From the NCBI GenBank assembly GCA_028564925.1, contig CM053029.1:294291168-294355167 (forward strand): a stretch of DNA of 64,000 nucleotides, written 5' to 3'. The stretch is from Lithobates sylvaticus. Lineage: Eukaryota; Chordata; Amphibia; Anura; Ranidae. Below the pieces are notes generated by a model. The model worked only from the letters and a program-made list of their open reading frames with translations. It was not told the origin of the DNA and ran no database searches. Shown here in pieces: positions 34,096 through 46,017 of the stretch; position 1 is the first letter of the stretch; every line of letters starts with the position of its first letter. Position numbers and translations under genes: made by a program.

Positions 34096-34689
34096 TAGGC
34101 AGAGACTCTCAGAGCTGTGCTGTGAATAGTTTGGCTCTCTGCTAATTTATTTATAGCAACCTCCCCGACACAAATTTCAGGCTGGTTTTATCTCCTGTGA
34201 TAGAGAACTTGTCAGACGTTATCAGAGAAAGCCACGGGACTTAGTGCTTTGAAGAGAGATAACAAAACACTGCAGATATGCAGTTAGGTCCATATATATT
34301 TGGACACAGGCACAATTTTCATACTTTTAGCTCTGTATGCCACCAGAATAAAGTTAAAATGAAACAATCCAAATTAATTTGAAGTGCAGGCTTTCAGCTT
34401 TAATTCAAGGGGTTGAACATAAATACCAAGTACAAATTTTAGGAACTGCAACAATTTTTATACACATTCCCCCCATTTCCAGGGGCTTAAATGTAATTGG
34501 ACAAATAAATATAATCATAAATAAAATGTTAATTTTTAATATGTTGTTAAGAATCCTTTACTGGCAATGACTGCCTGAAGTCTGGAACCCATGGACATTA
34601 CCAAAGACTGGGTTACCTCCTTTCTGATGCTTTGCCAGGCTCTAACTGCAGCTATCTTCAGTTGTTCTTTGTTTGTAAGTCTTTATGCT

Positions 34690-35560
34690 TTTAGTTTTGC
34701 CTTCAGCAAGTGAAATGCTCAATTGGGTTGGGATCAGGACTCAGCCATTGCAGAATATTCCACTTCTTTTCCTTCAAAGCTCCTGGGTTGCCTTTGCAGT
34801 GTGTTTTGAATCATTGTCCATCTGTACTCTGAAGCACCGTCCAATCAACTTTGCTGCATTTGGCTGAATCTGGGCTGACAGTATATCTCTAAACACTGCA
34901 ATATTTGTGCGGCTGCTTCTGTCTTCTGTCACATTATCAATAAACACCAATGACCCAGTGCCACTGGAAGTCATGCATGGCCCATGCCATCACACTGCCT
35001 CCACCATGTTTTACAGAGGACGTTGTGTGCTTTGGATCATGCGCTGATCTAAGCTTTCTCCACACTTTTTTCTTCCCATCATTCTGGTACAGATTAATCT
35101 TAGTTTCATCCGTCCAAAGAATGCTTTTCCAGAACTGGTCTGGCTTTGTTAGATGTTTTTTGGCAAAGTCTAATCTGGCTTTTTTATTCTTCAGGCTTAT
35201 GAATGGTTTGCACCTTGTGTTGAACCCTCTGTATTTGCTCTTGTGAAGTCTTCTCTTGATTGTAGGCTTTGACAATGATACGCCCACCTCCTGGAGAGTG
35301 TCCTTCACTTGTCTGGATGTTGTGAATGGGTTTTTCTTTACCATAGAGAGGAACCTACGACCATCCACCACTGTTGTCTTCCATGGACGTCCAGGCATTT
35401 TTATGTTGCTGAGCTCACCAGTGCGTTCTTCTTTTCTCAAAATGTACCAAACTGTTGATTTGGTCACTCCTAATGTTGTTATCTATCTCTCTGATGGATT
35501 GGTTTCATTTCTGAAGCCTTACAGTGGCCTGTTTCACTTGCATGGACGGCACCTTTGATG
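34690..35560 (-). pseudogene. Tc1-like transposase pseudogene
   Basis: The cleanest part is 35467-34990: VWYILRKEERTGELS, GRPWKTTVVDGRRFLSMV (the linker between the two DNA-binding motifs), SKPTIKRRLHKSKYRG, then [17 protein letters not shown] with the first catalytic Asp and [11 protein letters not shown]. Frames then change: 34974-34774 holds FRVQMDNDSKHTAKATQEL (second Asp), and a third frame holds SPDPNPIEHF (Glu). The N-terminus upstream of 35467 has a stop. All three catalytic positions survive, but in different frames. Confidence 0.8.
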
Positions 35561-35609
35561 CATGATGTAGGTTCACAGCAATAGTTTCCAAATGCAAATT
35601 CCACATTTA

Positions 35610-35978
35610 GGGCTGATGCACACAGAACGTTTTAAAAATGGAAGCGCTACAAATGCCCTTTTTAGCCACTTTTTGCATTAGCGTTATTGCGCGTTTTTCA
35701 GCGTTTTTTGGCCTTATCGTCTTTGGGTATTTTTTCATGAAACCACTACCTATAATGTAAAAATGGCAAACGTGGCAAAACACGGCTTGATGTGTTTATC
35801 CACGTTTTATGGCATTTTTTTTTTGACTGCCCCTAAACACTTATACCTCCAAACGCCTCTGACAGTTTATGTGTGCATGGACACATAGGCTAACATGGAG
35901 AGGCTTTTAGAGGCAGTTAAAAAAAAAAATTTCAAACGCCCCTAACAGCAGCTGTAAAAACGCCCTGTGTGCATGAAT
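35610..35978. mobile_element. Non-autonomous MITE with GCACACAG ends
   Basis: GGGCTGATGCACACAGAACG on the left and, reversed, TTCATGCACACAGGGCG on the right, with lysine-like A-runs and AAACGCC motifs between. It interrupts the 5' untranslated part of the Tc1 copy between CCACATTTA and ATCAACTCC. Edges are accurate to a few bases. Confidence 0.65.
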
Positions 35979-36296
35979 CAACTCCAGACCTTTTACCTGC
36001 CTAATTGATGAAGAAATAACGAAGGAGTAGCCCACACCTGGCCACAACGCAGCTTTTGATTCAATTGTCCAATTACTTTTGGTCCCTTGAAAAAGGGGGG
36101 TTGGCTATTCTTAAGAGCTGTAATTCCTAAACCCTTCCTCCGATTTGGATGCATATATCCTCAAATTTAACCTGAGAGTGTGCACTGTGTGTCAGCCCAT
36201 ATCCATTATACAACTATAGCTTGAATATGCTTTGGTAAATACCTGAAAAAATCTAAAATTGTGCCTGTGTCCTAATATATATGCACCTATTCAGTA

Positions 36297-37384
36297 GAAC
36301 AAGCATATGATTTCTGAAGTGTGTTATGTAAATCCACTGAATCAGCAATGATAGCTTTGGCTCTTTAACCCACAATGCATGATGGGGTCTGGGGTGCCGC
36401 CTCATTATGTAGGGAAAGGGAAAAAAGTAATATTTTAACTGTAAAGACATGTAAAAAATATATAATTAATTCCTTTCTGTGTCATTTCCAGTGGCCCCTG
36501 AGTAGAGATTGCTCACTGACCAAATTAATAGGGTGAAGTTGAATTCATCTCTAGCATCCAATCACATTCAAGGCAAAATCCTTTTTTATATTCCTTTATA
36601 CATGATTTGGTATTCAAAAGGGAAGATGGCTTCACTTTATTCACTAAGCTAAATAAGCATTCACTTTTCTTAGTGCGCATGCTTTACTCATTTAGTTATT
36701 GTGCCCTGCTATATTTATGTGTAGATGATTTATGGACAGCATAGTTCACATAGCTGGCTGTGGAGGAGTTGTATGTAACATGATTCGTAGTTATCTGGTA
36801 TATATGAGCCAACATTTTAATGGTCAACATTAGAAACCTAGACATCTGAAGAAGCTGTTTTACTATTCTTTACTATTCTTTATTTTATTACATGTTTTAG
36901 GTGTTATATCTTTATATTGGTTTTTAGATTTATTCATCATTTTTTTTAAGAAATCAGCAGTAATTCTCAAGAATTTCTATGCTAGACAATTGTCAAACAT
37001 GGTGAAGCTGCAAAGGCAGCAGAAAGAGCACGGCCCCTGGCAGACTGATAATAGGCTGGTTCACACCAGAATGTGCATGTTCCTGTGTGATTCCCACACA
37101 TGCCTGTGACAGCCCATTCATTTCAATGGGCTGCACACACAGTAGTGCAAGCACTCCTTTTTCAAAATGCATTGCACCAAACTGCATGGTACTGCAGTAC
37201 CATGCAATTTGGTGCCCACAATGCGAAGTGTTTGCGATCTGCGTTTGGAGTGCCATTAGCAATTCATTGGTACCGTCATGCAGATAGCAAGGGCAGCGAT
37301 TTTACCTGCAGTACGGGAAACGCTCATGGAATGCACCTTTCTGCTCTGCATTTTGGTCAGAACCGGCCATTAGGCATTTGACGC
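36297..37384. other. Mostly unrecognised; short repeat fragment at 37045-37380
   Basis: 36297-37030 has no recognised feature. 37045-37380 carries GGCTGGTTCACACCAGAATG, CATTTCAATGGGCTGCACAC and CGGCCATTAGG-type motifs, in the style of the GTTCACA-end frog repeat also seen at 48236-48533. No clear ends. Confidence 0.4.
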
Positions 37385-38238
37385 CAGAGGTGCCCAAACT
37401 TATTTGGCCTACCACACCTTTTCAGAAACAAAATACTGAGTGCCCCACTGGAAATCTACAATTTTAAGCAAACAAACAGAAAGATGAGGTGACCAATTTG
37501 CATTCTTTTATGTATCTATATATCTACCTACATCCTACAATGTAGTAAAGAAAGATGTTGTTGTACATAAAGTACCTTGAAGCATGAAATTATAAACATT
37601 TTTTTTTTTAAATCAACCATACGGAAACATGAAAAGAGATATATATACCTGATTCTCCACCCCTCTCTGCACAAGACCAGTCTCTACAGCTCCTGCACTC
37701 ACGCTCTCTAGCAGTCTTGAGTCCTGACATCATCAAGTCTAGGGAAACCTCCATAGCTCTGCTCTGGACGTGAGGGGTCCAAAAACAGTCCACCACTGGA
37801 TTGTCTGAGCGCCGTTTGCTGGGGGGAGTGGAGGCTGGGGTAAGTATAAGGGTTTCTCCTCTCCCCTAGAAAAAACAAACACATAACTCTTGCAGTGTGG
37901 GCACACCCCTACTGCAAGAGATAAAAAAATATTCTGCCCAAAGTTGGACTTTAGGACCTGTCAGCAGACTTGACCACTGATCGGTTATAGCTGACCAGTG
38001 ATCGGTTAAAACTTGCATTTTGTGTGTTTAGTTGAAAAATTAAGTAATCACCATGACTTTAATTCTATGTTACACAACAGATGAAACAATCTTCTCTTCT
38101 TTCTTTATGTTTCCACCGCCCCCTTATTTTAATTCTACGCCCCCCAAATGCACCCAAGGTTAATGCCCCCCCCCCCCCCGGATAATTCCAGTACTCCCCA
38201 CCCCCAGGGGGCAGTGACGCCCTCTTTGGGAAACACTG
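37385..38238. mobile_element. hAT-like element, 854 bp
   Basis: Ends CAGAGGTGCCCAAACTTATT and, reversed, CAGTGTTTCCCAAAGAGGGC, the CAG-type ends of many hAT elements. The flanks TTTGACGC and TTTCCATA do not match well, so the target duplication is decayed or the edges are off. No transposase frame. Confidence 0.5.
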
Positions 38239-40032
38239 TTTCCATAGTAGTTGCTAAATGCATCAAAATAGTGCTTCCAAATTGATTGTTATTTGTGTTT
38301 TAATGTTTGTTTTATTACATTTTTGCCTGCTTTCTGTTTTTATATGTCTGTGAAAAAACAAACTTAAAAGATAGGGCTAATAAGGGACAATTTAAAGTTC
38401 ATTGCACCTTGAAAAAACAATTGAATTTGCTTTTCCTTTTAACTCCAATGGGTTTTGCCAAAAAAGTTAAATTTCACCCAAAAAATAAACATTATTTAAC
38501 AGCCTGGCAGAGATTGTGTCCAGGCCTAATCAAAGTGGCGCACAGTGACAGAAGACCCTGATTGGCTGGCAATCATGTGACATTTGTCTCTATAAGACCC
38601 CATACACACTATTAGATTTTCTGCAGATTTTTGTCTTCATATTTACCAAAACCCATATAATATGAGGTCAAACCTTAAGAGTTTTAATTTGTATGCAATC
38701 AGGCAGGCCCTTACACTACATGGTTTTGGTAAATCTGAAGACAAAAATCTGCAGAAAACCTTCTAGTGTGTATGGGGTCTTAATCTGCCTTCCTCATACT
38801 TTGTGCCAGAATATTACTTGTTCTACTGTGAAAGGAACAGTATACAGTATAAGGGAAATAAAAATGTTTGGTATCTCAGAAATCATGAAAAACAGGAGCA
38901 TATGTTTAGACTTGGATCTAGATAATAAATATCACTGCCACACAATTTTAGGAGAAATTAAAGAGAGTTGCCTATTTTACAAATTCTTTTTGTTTTCCCC
39001 AAATAATAAATAAAACTCAAGATGTCTGTTTTAATAGTATTAAGTAGTAGTAATTAATCTAAACACAGTAAAATGGCAATTTTGCTTTGATGACAAAATA
39101 TTTGCAACCATAAAGAGGTTAACGTGGACCAAAAGTGCCAACATAAAAATGCCCAGTCTCATGGGTGGCCCTAAAATGCTGGCAAAAGAAGTGGATGGTG
39201 AAAAATTCACAATGTAAAAGTAAATATAAAACCATTGGATCTCCTGCAACCCGAAAGGTCATTATAACAATAAAATTCTCCCAAATATGACTGAATATAA
39301 ATAATAACAATTAAAGTAGGTAAAAACACAATATTAGCATTTCATTAACTGTATGTGTAGCCATGTGCTTGGCTGGTGAAACATGGAGAAGGAGACAATT
39401 CTCTCTTTACAATTAGTTTACTTTCTACATTATGCTGAATGTTGTGTTGCACTATCCCCTCCAGTTAGCAGAAGGAGAACTATAGCCAGGAAAGCCTATG
39501 GATTCCTATGCAGAACACTGAGGAGCATGGGATTTCAAGTCCAGGAAGTAAGCCTTATAGTGGATCTTATGGACCATTTTCAATATAATTCCCAAGAGAC
39601 ACTAGGGCAAAGAGGGGTGGTGGGACTGTTCAGCTAGCCTTTTTCTCTTTACATTAAGGGAAGTGATGAGAAGATATCTGCTGCATACTGACCAGACAGC
39701 TGAGAGGCCAGATCAGTGGAGACACCCAAGGCAGTGCAGCACAGACCGTAGCAATCTGCACCATTTTCGCAGGGAGAGAAAAGCATCCCTTCACCCTCTA
39801 CTTCCCACCACTTAATCTCTGGAGCCATTCTGTGGAGAGACTAAGGGGGGCCCCTTTTCTACAGCGGAAGTTCACAGCGGCAACACAGGGACTTGGGAGA
39901 GGGCTTACCGCCCATTGTTCACATTGCTAGCAGGGACTAATTTACTGGAGCAAATTGAAATACAATATCGTGAAAGACCACTAGATGTCTCCAGCGGATG
40001 AACATTTACATATAAATGTGCAAATCTATACT
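38239..40032. other. No gene; one MITE at 38595-38780
   Basis: Apart from the foldback MITE, this 1.8 kb is unremarkable AT-rich sequence. Open frames of 60-106 codons show no recognisable domain. Confidence 0.4.
38595..38780. mobile_element. 186-bp near-palindromic MITE, TA duplication
   Basis: AGACCCCATACACACTATTA and its reverse complement TAG...TGTGTATGGGGTCT pair, and pairing continues through CTGCAGATTTTTGTCTTCA. The flanks are TA (38593-38594) and TA (38781-38782). Confidence 0.75.
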
Positions 40033-40977
40033 TTAACCGCTTGCTGACCAGCTGCCGCAGTTGTACTGTGGCAACATGGCTCGGCTGCACGAATTGCCTT
40101 CCTGATTTGGTCACTAAGCGCGCCCCCTGCTCGCCCACGGAGCCGATGTGAGTGCCCGGCGGTCGCGATCACCGCTAGGCTTCCGCAATCACTCGGGGCA
40201 CACCAAGAACCGGGATCTGTGTGTGTAAACACATGGTTTCCGGTTCTCTGAGGGGAGAACAGACAGATTGTCTGTTCATACAGAGTATGAACAGCGATCT
40301 GTCATCTCCCCTACACAGTCCCCTCCCCCCTTCAGTTAGAATACAGAGAGGGAACATAATTAACTCCTTGATCGCCCCCCAGTGTTAACCCCTTCCCTGC
40401 CAGTGACATTTTTACAGTAATCAATGCATTTTTATAGCACTGATCACTGTATAAATGCCAATGGTCCCAAAAATGTGTCAAAATTCTCTGACGTGTCCTC
40501 CATAATGTCGCAGTCCCGATTAAAATAGCAGATCACCGCCATTACTTGTAAAAAAAAAAAAAAATAATGATAAAAATGCCATAAAATGATCCCCTATTTT
40601 GTAGACACACTAACTTTTGCGCAAACCAATCAATATACGTTTATTGCGATTTTTTTTTACCAAAAATATGTAGAAAAATACATTTCGGCCTATACTTAGG
40701 AGAAAAATATATTTTTTTATATATATATTTTTGGGGGATTTTTATTATAGCAAAAAGTTGATGCTCTTTTTTTTGTTTATAGCGCAAAAAATAAAAACTG
40801 CAGAGGTGGTCAAATACCACCAAAAGAAAGCTCTATTTGTGGGAAAAAAAAGGACAATTTTGTTTGGGTACAACATCTCACGACCGTGCAATTGTCAGTT
40901 AAAGCGACGCAGTGCTGAATCGCAAAAAGTGCTCTGGTCAGGAAGGGGGTAAATTCTTCCAGGGCCAAAGCGGTTAA
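40033..40977. mobile_element. TTAA-F1 element, complete, 945 bp
   Basis: Starts TTAACCGCTTGCTGACCAGC and ends, reversed, TTAACCGCTTTGGCCCTGG, with TTAA at 40033-40036 and 40974-40977. It carries all family landmarks: CCCTTCCCTGCCAGTGACA, AATGTCGCAGTCCCG, CAATCAATATACGTTTATTG, ATACCACCAAAAGAAAGCTC and AAAGCGACGCAGTGC. This is the best full-length reference for the family in the window. No protein is encoded. Confidence 0.8.
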
Positions 40978-41858
40978 AAAAATTGATAATCCTTCTTTCA
41001 AGTGTATGTAAAACCCACACTTTTTTGTTTTGGACAGAGATGGGAAGAATTAAACTCCTGTCCGTTTTCTGTTGGGAAGATTTCCCTTTACTTCCTGTCC
41101 TACAGACACAACAATAAGCGAGAAAAAATCTCTACAAATTGAAAAGAATTGCCATCTTAGACAGTTGTCACCAGAACAGGTCTCTCCATTGGAAGATTTC
41201 TCCTTACCTTCTATTCTCATGGCAACTTGGCAACTCCATCACTTTCTGTACCGCAGACAATGGTCACCTGGGCAAATAAAGACACAGACTGCAGTAAAAA
41301 CCCGGCATAGATTTTACCCTTCTATTCTCTATCCAAATCTTATATAATAAAAGTTTGGTTTAGCATGCAATTTAAACACCAGTAAACGTAGGCATAAGAT
41401 TTTTTATTTTTTTTACACAGGAGAAATCCACTGTGAGTGCATTTCAGGCTTGTTTACCCTAAAACACTTTTCCAGAAAGGCTAAACAAGGTCACAAAAAA
41501 CTATGAGCAAATATCTAGACAGAAAAAACAGGAAGTTGGGTTTGGTGCCAGTTTCTTTATTTTACTGTTTATTTGACTGTTTCTGTGTTTGATCATGTTT
41601 TACTTGTAAAAGGAGTTCCCCATATATTTGTGAGAAATGTTTAATAATAAATTCTTGGATTATAACCACAATCTGTTTTCTAGAAGATACGTGATTTGTG
41701 CGGCATTAAAAAAAATATGAACTATAAGAAATCTGCTAAAAGCAAGAGGTTTTCACTTACACGTCTCTTATTAAATATAGTAAATATTATTATAATATAG
41801 TAAATATTATTATAAAATGACTATGCATTTTCAGAGAAAGGTAACACTATGCTGATGC
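40978..41858. repeat. Possible TTAA element remnant, then no feature
   Basis: From the shared TTAA at 40974 the sequence continues AAGTGTATGTAAAACCCACA and CTTTACTTCCTGTCC, motifs typical of short frog TTAA elements. I find no matching right end. 41380-41858 is unrecognised. Confidence 0.35.
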
Positions 41859-42709
41859 TTAACCTCTTGCTTACTGGGCACTTAAAACACCCCTCCTGCC
41901 CAGATCAATTTTTAGCTTTCAGCGCTGTCACACTTTGAATGACAATTCAAGTCATGCTACAGTGTACTCAAATGAAATGTGTATAATTTTTTTCACACAA
42001 ATGGAGCTGTCTTTTGGTGGTTTTTAATCACCACTTGGGTTTTTATTTTTTGCTAAACAAAAAAAGACAGAAATTCTTGAAAAGAAAAAAAAAACATGGT
42101 TCATAGTTTTTTATAAAATTTTGCAAACGGGTAATTTTTCTCCTTCATTGATATTTACTGATGAGGCTGCACTGGTGGGCACTGATGGGCTGCACTGATA
42201 GCCACAGATAAGGTGACACTTATAGGCACAGATAAGGCGACACTAATAGGCACTGATAAGACGGCACTGATGGGTGGCACTGATGGGTGGCACTGATGGG
42301 GTGGCACTGATGGGTGGTACTGTGGGCACTGGTAGGTGGCACAGGTGGGCACAGAAGCCTCTGCAGAGGCTCTCCACGATCAGGACTGATGTCCTTCTCA
42401 CAGCCACCAGTGATCGGCTTATCACAGAGATGTCCCTCTCACAGCCGCAGGTGATCGCTACCAGCGTGAGGAGAAAAAAATCATTGGCTGACAGCTGATC
42501 ACGTGGTAAGGGGTCGGGATCGACCCCCTTACTCCAATCTGTGATCAGCCGAGTCTCATAGACTCGCTGATCACAGAGCGTGCCGCGCGCTCCCTGCAGG
42601 GGGTGCACAGGCCTCTCGAGCACAAGAGAACGTCCATTGACACCCTCCCGGCAAAGTAGGTCCACGCTGTAGCCGTATTTCGGCTATAGCGCGGATGGGA
42701 GGTGGTTAA
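41859..42709. mobile_element. TTAA-F2 element, 851 bp
   Basis: Starts TTAACCTCTTGCTTACTGGG and ends GGATGGGAGGTGGTTAA, with TTAA at 41859-41862 and 42706-42709. It shares CACTTTGAATGACAAT and TCACACAAATGGAGC with the 5592-8090 copy. At the position where that copy has the 10-bp satellite, this one has a GGCACTGATGGGTGGCACTG array (42165-42350). Confidence 0.75.
42165..42350. repeat. CACTGATGGG-type minisatellite in TTAA-F2
   Basis: Tandem units of about 15-28 bp based on GGCACTGATGGGTG and GACACTTATAGGCACAGATA. The unit differs entirely from the satellite in the other TTAA-F2 copies. Confidence 0.8.
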
Positions 42710-43192
42710 AGGAGAAGTACAGCCAGAGCTTTTTGGCTGTACTTCTCCTATGGATTACAGGAGTGCAATTCATTTTGCACTCTTGTGACCTGTTTTCAGC
42801 AGAGAGCGGACTTCAGTCCGCTCTCTGCTGATGTCACAGAGTCAGTCCAGGCACCATGTCATCACGACAATGAAAGTCAAGATCTGCCAGGTCCCGGGAC
42901 CGACACCTGTCTCAGGCTCTCAGTAAGCCGCTAAGAGCCTGACCTGGTCGCTCCCGCCCCCTCCACAGCCCCGTGCTCCAGTGAGCGAGGAGGAGGCAGA
43001 GTGGAGAGCTGCTGATTGACAGTCAGCAGCTCTCTGCTCAGGGAGCTGTCAGAACCGAGCGATCGGCGGTGTTCGATCGATCGGTTCTCAGTGCAGAGGC
43101 ACCAGGGGACAGATGCAGCATCAGACTGATGCTGTATCCACCTAGGTAAGTATGAATCTGCAAAAAAGCCCAAACCTATACTTCCCTTTTAA
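42706..43192. mobile_element. Short TTAA element, 487 bp
   Basis: Starts TTAAAGGAGAAGTACAGCC and ends, reversed, TTAAAAGGGAAGTATAGGTT, with TTAA at 42706-42709 and 43189-43192. The left TTAA is shared with the right end of TTAA-F2. A subterminal hairpin (AGTACAGCC ... GGCTGTACTTCTCCT) and a second one around 42815 are present. Confidence 0.8.
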
Positions 43193-44276
43193 ATGTTTTG
43201 CCTTATATTTCTATTTTAAACTGAATGGGTTGTTTTTCGAAGTGAGGGTTTACATATACTTTAATACAGATTCTATCTATCTACATGCACGCAGGCAGAA
43301 AATATGCTGCATTTAGTAGCATTTTCCTTTTTTTGTTATGCCTCTAAACACAGTCCAGTATGGTCAATGTGTTCATGCACTTTGTGGTGTTTATATTCTT
43401 ATTTTAGAGCAGTGTTTAGGGGCATAAAAAAATGCCCAATGCATTCAGAGAGAAGCATGCTGGCGTAATTTACTCAAATGCGCACATAAACACGCATGCA
43501 TGGACATACGCATGTAATTTCCACCAACAGCTAGAACAAATAGATGTTATAGCCAATGAAATTAAATTACACATATATGCGATAGACCTCATACACAGGG
43601 GGCATTCATAACTGTACTTCCTTGTGGGGTGGTGTTTACCCGCATGGGGATGCACAGGTGTTCCGTCCCAGTGCTGTCAATTGAGATGCAGCGGCTGCAC
43701 AGACACAGCTGGTGCTCCAAATGTGACATCCATGTAGGTGCACAGCCTCAAATGCATCTAGGATTGAGGCTTTTGGGTAAGAATGTGCCTATATGCACGT
43801 ACATCAACATGTATAAATACACACCATAATGACATTTTTTTTACACTGGATTTTTCTGCCAGCTCCTCGCCAAATATAAAGCGTAAATTAACATATTTTA
43901 ATATGCTCATGTACATGGGGCCTAAATCTGGCCTGTTAAAGGGAAACGTTGGAAATTTTTTCTCCATCAATGGCTGCAGCCAGCTGCAGTAAATTGTATG
44001 TGTTTAAGGTTCATGGACCCTGTAAACTAATCCAAGAATTCATCAGACCAAATTTTTTTTAACAATAATGCACTGCATGGCCTTGAACTTTCATCAGCTG
44101 TCTTAGAAAGGCCAAAAATAGGGATTTGGTTATGTGTCTGCCCCCTCACTATACAAGGGTGGATGTTCTGGCCGTCTGTGTCTTCTCCTGCCCTTCTGTT
44201 TGCAGTAAATGGAAGTTTGCAGCGCTGAGGAGGCAGCAGGAGTCGGAGCACCTGTAGTTGTCTTATATATCACTAC
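43193..44276. repeat. GTTCACA/GTACATG-end repeat copy at about 43583-43924; rest unrecognised
   Basis: GGGATGCACAGGTGTTC and GGTGCACAGCCTCAAATGCA match the element at 48236-48533 in order. The right edge is near ATGTACATGGGGCCT. The flanking sequence to 44276 has no recognised feature. Confidence 0.45.
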
Positions 44277-45381
44277 CTCCTTATTAAGGATGAGCCGAAC
44301 ACCCCCCCGTTCGGCTCGCACCAGAACCCGCGAACGGACCTAAAGTCCGTGCGAGCTTTAGAACCCTATTAGTTATAATGGATGCGAACGTTCGAAATTA
44401 AAAGTGCTAATTTTAAAGGCTAATATGCATGTTAATGTCATAAAAAGTGTTTGGGGACCCGGGTGCTGCCCCAGGGGACATGTATCAATGCAAAATTTTT
44501 TTTTTAAAAACGGCCGTTTTTTCAGGAGCAGTGATTTTAATAATGCTTAAATTGAAACAATAAAAGTGTAATATTCCTTTAAATTTCGTACCTGGGGGGT
44601 GTCTATAGTATGCCTGTGAAGGGGCGCATGTTTCCCGTGTTTAGAACTGTCTCTGCGCAAAGTGTCATTTTTGAAAGTAAAAAAGCTATTTAAAATCACT
44701 CGCGGTTAATGTTAATTCACGGCTCCCGTAATACAGAGAACAGTCATTCATTGAAACTCATTCATAAAAAAAAGTCATTGATAAAAAATAAAAAAAATGA
44801 AAAAAAAAAAGCGTAGGGGTCCCCCCAAATTCAATAACCAGGCCCTTCAGGTCTGGGATGGATATTAAGGGGAACCCCAGCCAAAAAAAATGGCGTAGGG
44901 TCCCCCTCAAAATCCATACCAGACCCTTGAGGTCTGGTATGGATTTTAAGGGGAACCCTAGCCAAAAAAAATGGCGTGGGGTCCCCCTCAAAATCCATAC
45001 CAGACCCTTATCCGAGCACGCAACCTGGCAGGCCGCAGGAAAAGAGGGGGGGACGAGAGCGGCCCCCCCTCCCGCCTGAACCGTACCAGGCCACATGCCC
45101 TCAACATTGGGAGGATGCTTTGGGGGTCTAAGACCCCCAAAGCACCTTGTCCCCATGTTGATGAGGACAAGGGCCTCTTCCCCACAACCCTGGCCATTGG
45201 TTGTGGGGGTCTGCGGGCAGGGGGCTTATCGGAATCTGGAAGCCCCCTTTAACAAGGGGACCCCCAGATCCCGGCCCCCCCCTGTGTGAAATGGTAAGGG
45301 GGTACAAAAGTACCCCTACCATTTCACCAAAAAAGTGGCAAAAATTGTAAAAAATGACAGGAGACAGTCTTTGACAATTCC

Positions 45382-45387
45382 TTTATT
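45382..45387 (-). terminator. Poly(A) signal, left arm
   Basis: AATAAA on the minus strand, mirror of the right-arm signal at 46012. It would end a minus transcript starting near 45605. Confidence 0.4.
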
Positions 45388-45408
45388 AAAATCTTCTTTC
45401 TTCTTTCT

Positions 45409-45528
45409 TCATCCTTCGGTTTCTTCATCTTCTCCTTCTGTCATCTTCTTCCATCTTCTTCTTCCATCTTCTTCTTCCTCCGATCCGCTTCTTCTTGCGC
45501 TGGTCTTCTCGTCCTTCTCGTCCGGCAT
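45409..45528 (-). CDS. 39-codon acidic/basic open frame, left arm
   Basis: Frame MPDEKDEKTSARRSGSEEEE followed by DGRRRWKKMTEGEDEETEG, between the left-arm TATA-like box and poly(A) signal. The right arm has the same frame with a single Asp/Asn difference. No known domain; charged low-complexity composition. Arms of a hairpin can be homogenised, so their agreement is weak evidence of coding. A longer frame opens at 45618 but its ATG lies too close to the TATA-like box. Confidence 0.25.
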   Translation of the reverse strand: MPDEKDEKTSARRSGSEEEEDGRRRWKKMTEGEDEETEG

Positions 45529-45627
45529 CTTCTTCCGTCGGCGTCGGCGTCGGTGTCGGTGTCTTCTTGGGCAGCTCCGCGCAATGGGAGGCTCCCGCTG
45601 TGTGAGGCTTCGCTCCATCTGACAGGT

Positions 45628-45637
45628 CTTTTAAAAC
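45628..45637 (-). promoter_or_regulatory. TATA-like box, left arm
   Basis: TTTTAAAAG on the minus strand, preceded on that strand by a GGGGCGCGGGGTCACCAGG block that is a degraded copy of the right-arm GC box. Confidence 0.35.
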
Positions 45638-45721
45638 AGAGGGCACCTGGTGACCCCGCGCCCCTCTGACGTCATGGGGAAAGCCACCATGGAATTCCCC
45701 ATGACGTCCCTGTGCGTCAGA

Positions 45722-45757
45722 GGGGGCGGGGTCACCAGGTGCCCTCCATTATAAAAG
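45722..45757 (+). promoter_or_regulatory. GC box and TATA box, right arm
   Basis: GGGGGCGGGG at 45722-45731, then TCACCAGGTGCC, then TTATAAAAG at 45749-45757. The GC-box block matches that of the TTA-flanked element at 28766. A start near 45780 would be expected. Confidence 0.5.
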
Positions 45758-45870
45758 ACCTGTCAGACGGAGCGGAGCCTCACACAGCGGGAGCCTCCCA
45801 TTGCGCGGAGTGGCCCAAGAAGAGACAGAGACACCGACACCGACGCCGACGCCTACGCCGACGGAAGAAG

Positions 45871-45990
45871 ATGCCGGACGAGAAGGACGAGAAGACCAGC
45901 GCAAGAAGAAGCGGATCGGAGGAAGAAGAAAATGGAAGAAGAAGATGGAAGAAGATGACAGAAGGAGAAGATGAAGAAACCGAAGGATGA
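45871..45990 (+). CDS. 39-codon acidic/basic open frame, right arm
   Basis: Frame MPDEKDEKTSARRSGSEEEE followed by NGRRRWKKMTEGEDEETEG, ending TGA at 45988-45990. It lies about 90 bp after the expected start and about 20 bp before AATAAA. No recognised domain. The equivalent region of the TTA-flanked element lacks any ATG, which argues against a conserved peptide. Confidence 0.25.
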   Translation: MPDEKDEKTSARRSGSEEEENGRRRWKKMTEGEDEETEG

Positions 45991-46011
45991 AGAAAGAAGA
46001 AAGAAGATTTT

Positions 46012-46017
46012 AATAAA
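46012..46017 (+). terminator. Poly(A) signal, right arm
   Basis: AATAAA about 255 bp after the TATA box, followed by a T-rich stretch at 46040-46072. Confidence 0.4.

Larger units (their letters stand above)
34281..36294 (-). mobile_element. Tc1-like transposon, minus strand, with a nested MITE
   Basis: Ends CAGTTAGGTCCATATATATT and, reversed, CTGAATAGGTGCATATATAT, both followed by GGACACAGGCACAATTTT. TA follows the right end (36295-36296); the left TA has decayed to TG. Removing the insertion near 35610-35978 leaves about 1.65 kb. A different Tc1 subfamily from the other copies in this window. Confidence 0.82.
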
